Assembly (NCBI RefSeq): GCF_009711345.1
Contig: NZ_SMMA01000054.1
Location: forward strand, 1-64,000
Direction: 5' to 3'
From: Pseudovibrio flavus
GTDB lineage: Bacteria > Pseudomonadota > Alphaproteobacteria > Rhizobiales > Stappiaceae
Length of the DNA: 64,000 nucleotides
Below the pieces are notes generated by a model. The model worked only from the letters and a program-made list of their open reading frames with translations. It did no database searches and was not told the DNA's origin. This document shows, piece after piece, positions 61,441 through 64,000 of the stretch. Within the stretch, counting starts at the first letter, position 1. Each line of letters starts with the position of its first letter. The translations under genes and the position numbers were made by a program.

Positions 61441-64000
61441 ATGGAGAACCCAAAGCACGTCGTTCATGGTCTGGTGCCAATTTGCTCAATGCCTTCTGAT
61501 CAAGGGTTCTGGCAGGTTTTAGTGACCTGTAGCTCACGGGAGTTTCTAGAGTTTGGAGAGCGGTTTCTGGCAGGGGCAGAATTGCGTTCGCCGGGGCTGC
61601 GTATTGTTGTTTGTTTAAGTGACCATAACGATAAGGCGCTCAAGCTTCTCTACGAGATTGGAGATAAGCTGAAAGCTACTTCCGTCCTGTATTTACGCCA
61701 TGGTTATCCATCGGATATCGGACAATCTGGTCTCGCGCTTTCATCTGCCGCTTGGTTGCTCCAGATTACCCGACTAGCGGTTTTTTCGCTGCCAGTTAAC
61801 GCCCAGATCCAAAAGGCGCTTCATCTCCTACCGGTTTCAATGGAAGGGCAGCCATTTGTTCTTAAAGCGCTGATAAGTAAAAAGGGAAAGGGTGAAACAC
61901 TCATCATATGGGCAAGGGCAAGTGCCCGAAACTCACGCCGCATATTGCGGATGCAGACCCTCTTATCCATCAGAGACAGCGCAGTGTCAGAAGGAGGGGC
62001 TTGGGAACCGAATTTGCCAAATCGGGGTTCGTTTCCCGCAGAACTCTTTGGCAGTGGCCCTGATAAGGAGCCAGCAGTTGAGCTAGAGATCGCTCTTGAT
62101 TTCGATCGTCGCAGGACAGTTTCTGCAACCGAACAGTTAGCCAAAGAGCCGGACACTTATGTTCTTTTTCCCCGTCAGGACCTTGGAACCAAAGCGCCGC
62201 TACAAGACAATTCCTACGAAATGCGGGTGCGTAGGCTGTCTAAAGCTGGCCGGCAGCATTGGTTCAACATGGCCCGCGTATTGTATCAGCAGGCCATTAA
62301 CGACGGACTGAACCCCAGAATTTTACCCATTAGCCAGTGGGAAATTTCCGCAAAGCTTCTTGCTTCCTTGGGAAACGCCAAACGAATTTACGTGTCCCAC
62401 ATGCTACGGGAGCAGCTCAATCACCCTGCAGCGGTCTTTTACATGCAAGAAATGCTGCCTTCTGTATTTACAGTTGGGAAGAACGGCTGGGGATCAAAGG
62501 GGGACGGCTACGGAAGTACCCAGTTCCTAAATGAACCCGCCGAGGAGCGCTTGGAGCAATTTAAAACCGAGTTCTCTGCGGGGCGCATAACCAAAGCACC
62601 GCAAAATGGAGGGGCTAGCGGTCAGCCTATGGAGTGCGATGTGTTGGCTCCCCTACAGGTGCCAGAAGATGAAGCGCTGACCTTTCACGGCATTTGCACA
62701 CTGGATACCTATGTCGAAACGCTGGCTGAGTATGCTGTGAGGACAGGCAAGACAGTCTGTTTTCGCAAGCATCCGTTAGATCGGACCGCCTACTTTGATC
62801 AGGTGAAGGCGCGTTATTCCAAAGACAGGAATATCCGCTTTTCGAAAAAGGGGCACATACATGATGCTATAAGGGGCGCAAAGTCGGTTGCGGTTATCAA
62901 TAGCGGCGTCGGTTTTGAGGCCATGTTGCTTGGTAAACCAGTGGTTTGTTTTGGCCGCGCTATCTACGAGGCCGCGGGTTATTTGGTGTCAGATGACGGG
63001 TTTGACAGTGCCATGGATCGGGCGCTGGCCGAACCAATGGAACAACGCATAGAACGCTACGACCGGTTTTTATCTTGGTTCCTCTACAAGGTCGCATGGA
63101 AGCTGGATGAGACAGTATTAAACTTCAATTCCGATAGGCTTGCAGAACCTCAATTTAAGATAAATCCGTGTCTTGACAGTTCTTTGCAGCCTGCTGGCAA
63201 TTCCAATGTTGCCTCGCGGAGCTTCCTTTCCAGAGCGAAGCGAAAAGCGTCCAAAAAAGTCATTGGAACGGTGGAGCAGCGCATCTGGAAGCCGGTGCTG
63301 GAGGCGAGAAAAGCCTTTTGGTTGCCCCGCCTTGCAGCAAAACGAAAACCCTACATGAAGCCGTTTGACCCCGCTTCGCTTGAGGGGAAGCGAGTCGCCT
63401 TGGTAGGAAATGCAGCATCTCTTTTGACAACGCGTTTTGGGGAAGAGATCGATAGCCACGATATCGTTATCAGGATGAACCTCGGCTACCCCTTCTTGGC
63501 TAATCCTCGGCTGCGATCTCTGCTCATACCGGAAGCCTATATTGAGGGCTTTTTTACCGATCGTCGCTCGAGAGATTATGAGCAAATGGCAGTGCTACGT
63601 GCGGATGCCCCTTCTGAGGTGCTTAGGCACTGCACGAACATTGGTGCATTAGGCCGACGAACCGATATCTGGTCCTGTTCGACTGCAGATCAAAACCGTC
63701 AGCTTTTCTTCGCCCCTCTGTTCAATTGCACAACGGTCGCTTGTCATCCCTCCCACAATCACTTGTCTATGGAATTGGTAAAATCGAGGCAGGTGGAGGA
63801 GCTTTCAGATAGCACCTATCACAATCTTCGTAGCGGTTTGGGGATTGAGCCGTCCTCTGGCTTAATATGGATCGACTATCTACGCACGACTGGTCTTCAA
63901 ACCCTATCGATCTATGGGTTCGATTTCTTCTCAACGGCTCATGCAGTCCGCAAAACTGTCAATCAGTTGGAGGCTCGCGGCGTCTGGCCCCATGCGCCTG
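61441..64000 (+). CDS. Capsule-synthesis (KpsS-like) plus GT29 sialyltransferase-like fusion (3' truncated)
   Basis: The frame stays open for at least 853 codons to the window edge. Residues 1-400 are of unknown type. Residues about 410-560 resemble the capsule polysaccharide export/synthesis family KpsS/LipB (FHGICTLDTYVE, FRKHPLDR, VINSGVGFEAMLLGKPVVCFG). From about 649 the sequence matches GT29 sialyltransferases: the L-motif VGNAASL...IDSHDIVIRMN and, near 835, an S-motif-like SSGLIWIDYL...LSIYGFDFF. This joins a bacterial capsule enzyme to a family best known from animals. The start at ATG 61441 lies 4 bases after the previous stop. Confidence 0.75.
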   Translation, partial: MENPKHVVHGLVPICSMPSDQGFWQVLVTCSSREFLEFGERFLAGAELRSPGLRIVVCLSDHNDKALKLLYEIGDKLKATSVLYLRHGYPSDIGQSGLALSSAAWLLQITRLAVFSLPVNAQIQKALHLLPVSMEGQPFVLKALISKKGKGETLIIWARASARNSRRILRMQTLLSIRDSAVSEGGAWEPNLPNRGSFPAELFGSGPDKEPAVELEIALDFDRRRTVSATEQLAKEPDTYVLFPRQDLGTKAPLQDNSYEMRVRRLSKAGRQHWFNMARVLYQQAINDGLNPRILPISQWEISAKLLASLGNAKRIYVSHMLREQLNHPAAVFYMQEMLPSVFTVGKNGWGSKGDGYGSTQFLNEPAEERLEQFKTEFSAGRITKAPQNGGASGQPMECDVLAPLQVPEDEALTFHGICTLDTYVETLAEYAVRTGKTVCFRKHPLDRTAYFDQVKARYSKDRNIRFSKKGHIHDAIRGAKSVAVINSGVGFEAMLLGKPVVCFGRAIYEAAGYLVSDDGFDSAMDRALAEPMEQRIERYDRFLSWFLYKVAWKLDETVLNFNSDRLAEPQFKINPCLDSSLQPAGNSNVASRSFLSRAKRKASKKVIGTVEQRIWKPVLEARKAFWLPRLAAKRKPYMKPFDPASLEGKRVALVGNAASLLTTRFGEEIDSHDIVIRMNLGYPFLANPRLRSLLIPEAYIEGFFTDRRSRDYEQMAVLRADAPSEVLRHCTNIGALGRRTDIWSCSTADQNRQLFFAPLFNCTTVACHPSHNHLSMELVKSRQVEELSDSTYHNLRSGLGIEPSSGLIWIDYLRTTGLQTLSIYGFDFFSTAHAVRKTVNQLEARGVWPHAP

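Noticed and set aside
1-64000. Mobile elements, CRISPR arrays, tRNA or rRNA genes
   Set aside because: I looked for transposase motifs, regularly spaced repeats and cloverleaf or rRNA-like sequence and saw none. A dedicated search such as tRNAscan-SE would be decisive for tRNAs.

Overview
The window is most likely chromosomal DNA of a marine alphaproteobacterium related to Pseudovibrio, Labrenzia or Roseibium. This rests on family content and moderate GC by eye, not on any search. The families include three solute-binding-protein importers (two of them TRAP), a BCCT carrier, a BTLCP/LapG-type protease, MarR and FCD/GntR regulators, and many aromatic or amino-acid catabolic enzymes. I see no rRNA, tRNA, insertion sequence, phage gene or CRISPR array. 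Coding density is high and most genes lie in tight operons.

Layout. 1-2119: a membrane-type dehydrogenase pair (small Tat subunit plus GMC flavoprotein). 2334-2939: BTLCP protease. 2992-11226 (minus): one nine-gene operon with a polar amino-acid ABC importer, class III aminotransferase, two-subunit CoA-transferase, M20 deacylase and thiolase, opposite a LysR regulator. 12470-22025: a ring-catabolic region with a bifunctional aryl-CoA monooxygenase/reductase, SDR and Rid protein, then a second operon of an isatin-hydrolase-like enzyme, MarR and a two-subunit indolepyruvate-type oxidoreductase, closed by a second MarR. 22296-29568: a DUF3291 protein, a BCCT transporter with a 30-residue membrane peptide, and an RpiR/SDR versus Rid-fusion/enolase/creatininase cluster. 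29779-30060: a histidine-rich protein. 30130-37736: sialic-acid uptake and catabolism (nagA, nanK, nanE, TRAP, regulator, nanA). 37909-46094: RidA, a CyuA-type desulfidase, a GntR regulator, a UroD-family protein, a second TRAP system and an AEC transporter. 46249-51012: glycosyltransferase, DedA-LssY protein, a QseBC/PmrAB-like two-component system and a YgiW-type periplasmic protein. 51501-57301: a DSF (rpf) quorum-sensing locus. 58037-59497: aldehyde dehydrogenase. 59882-64000: glycosyltransferases ending in a capsule-synthesis/GT29 sialyltransferase-like fusion cut by the window edge.

The most interesting proposal is that 12470-21532 encodes a CoA-dependent route for isatin. Isatin would be hydrolysed to isatinate, which is an aryl-glyoxylate. 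The IorAB-like enzyme would decarboxylate it oxidatively to 2-aminobenzoyl-CoA, without free anthranilate or a CoA ligase. The monooxygenase/reductase would then dearomatise it, and the Rid protein and SDR would act on the resulting enamine and keto groups.

The second is a complete DSF circuit outside the usual Xanthomonas/Burkholderia setting. The RpfC-like kinase and RpfF-like synthase are convergent, and RpfG is replaced by a REC-PAS-GGDEF-EAL protein.

The third is regulatory. A CTTCAG-N5-CTTCAG repeat lies in front of both the glycosyltransferase/two-component operon and the ygiW-like gene, which suggests one PmrA/QseB-type regulon. All three binding-protein genes are followed by a perfect hairpin before their permease gene.
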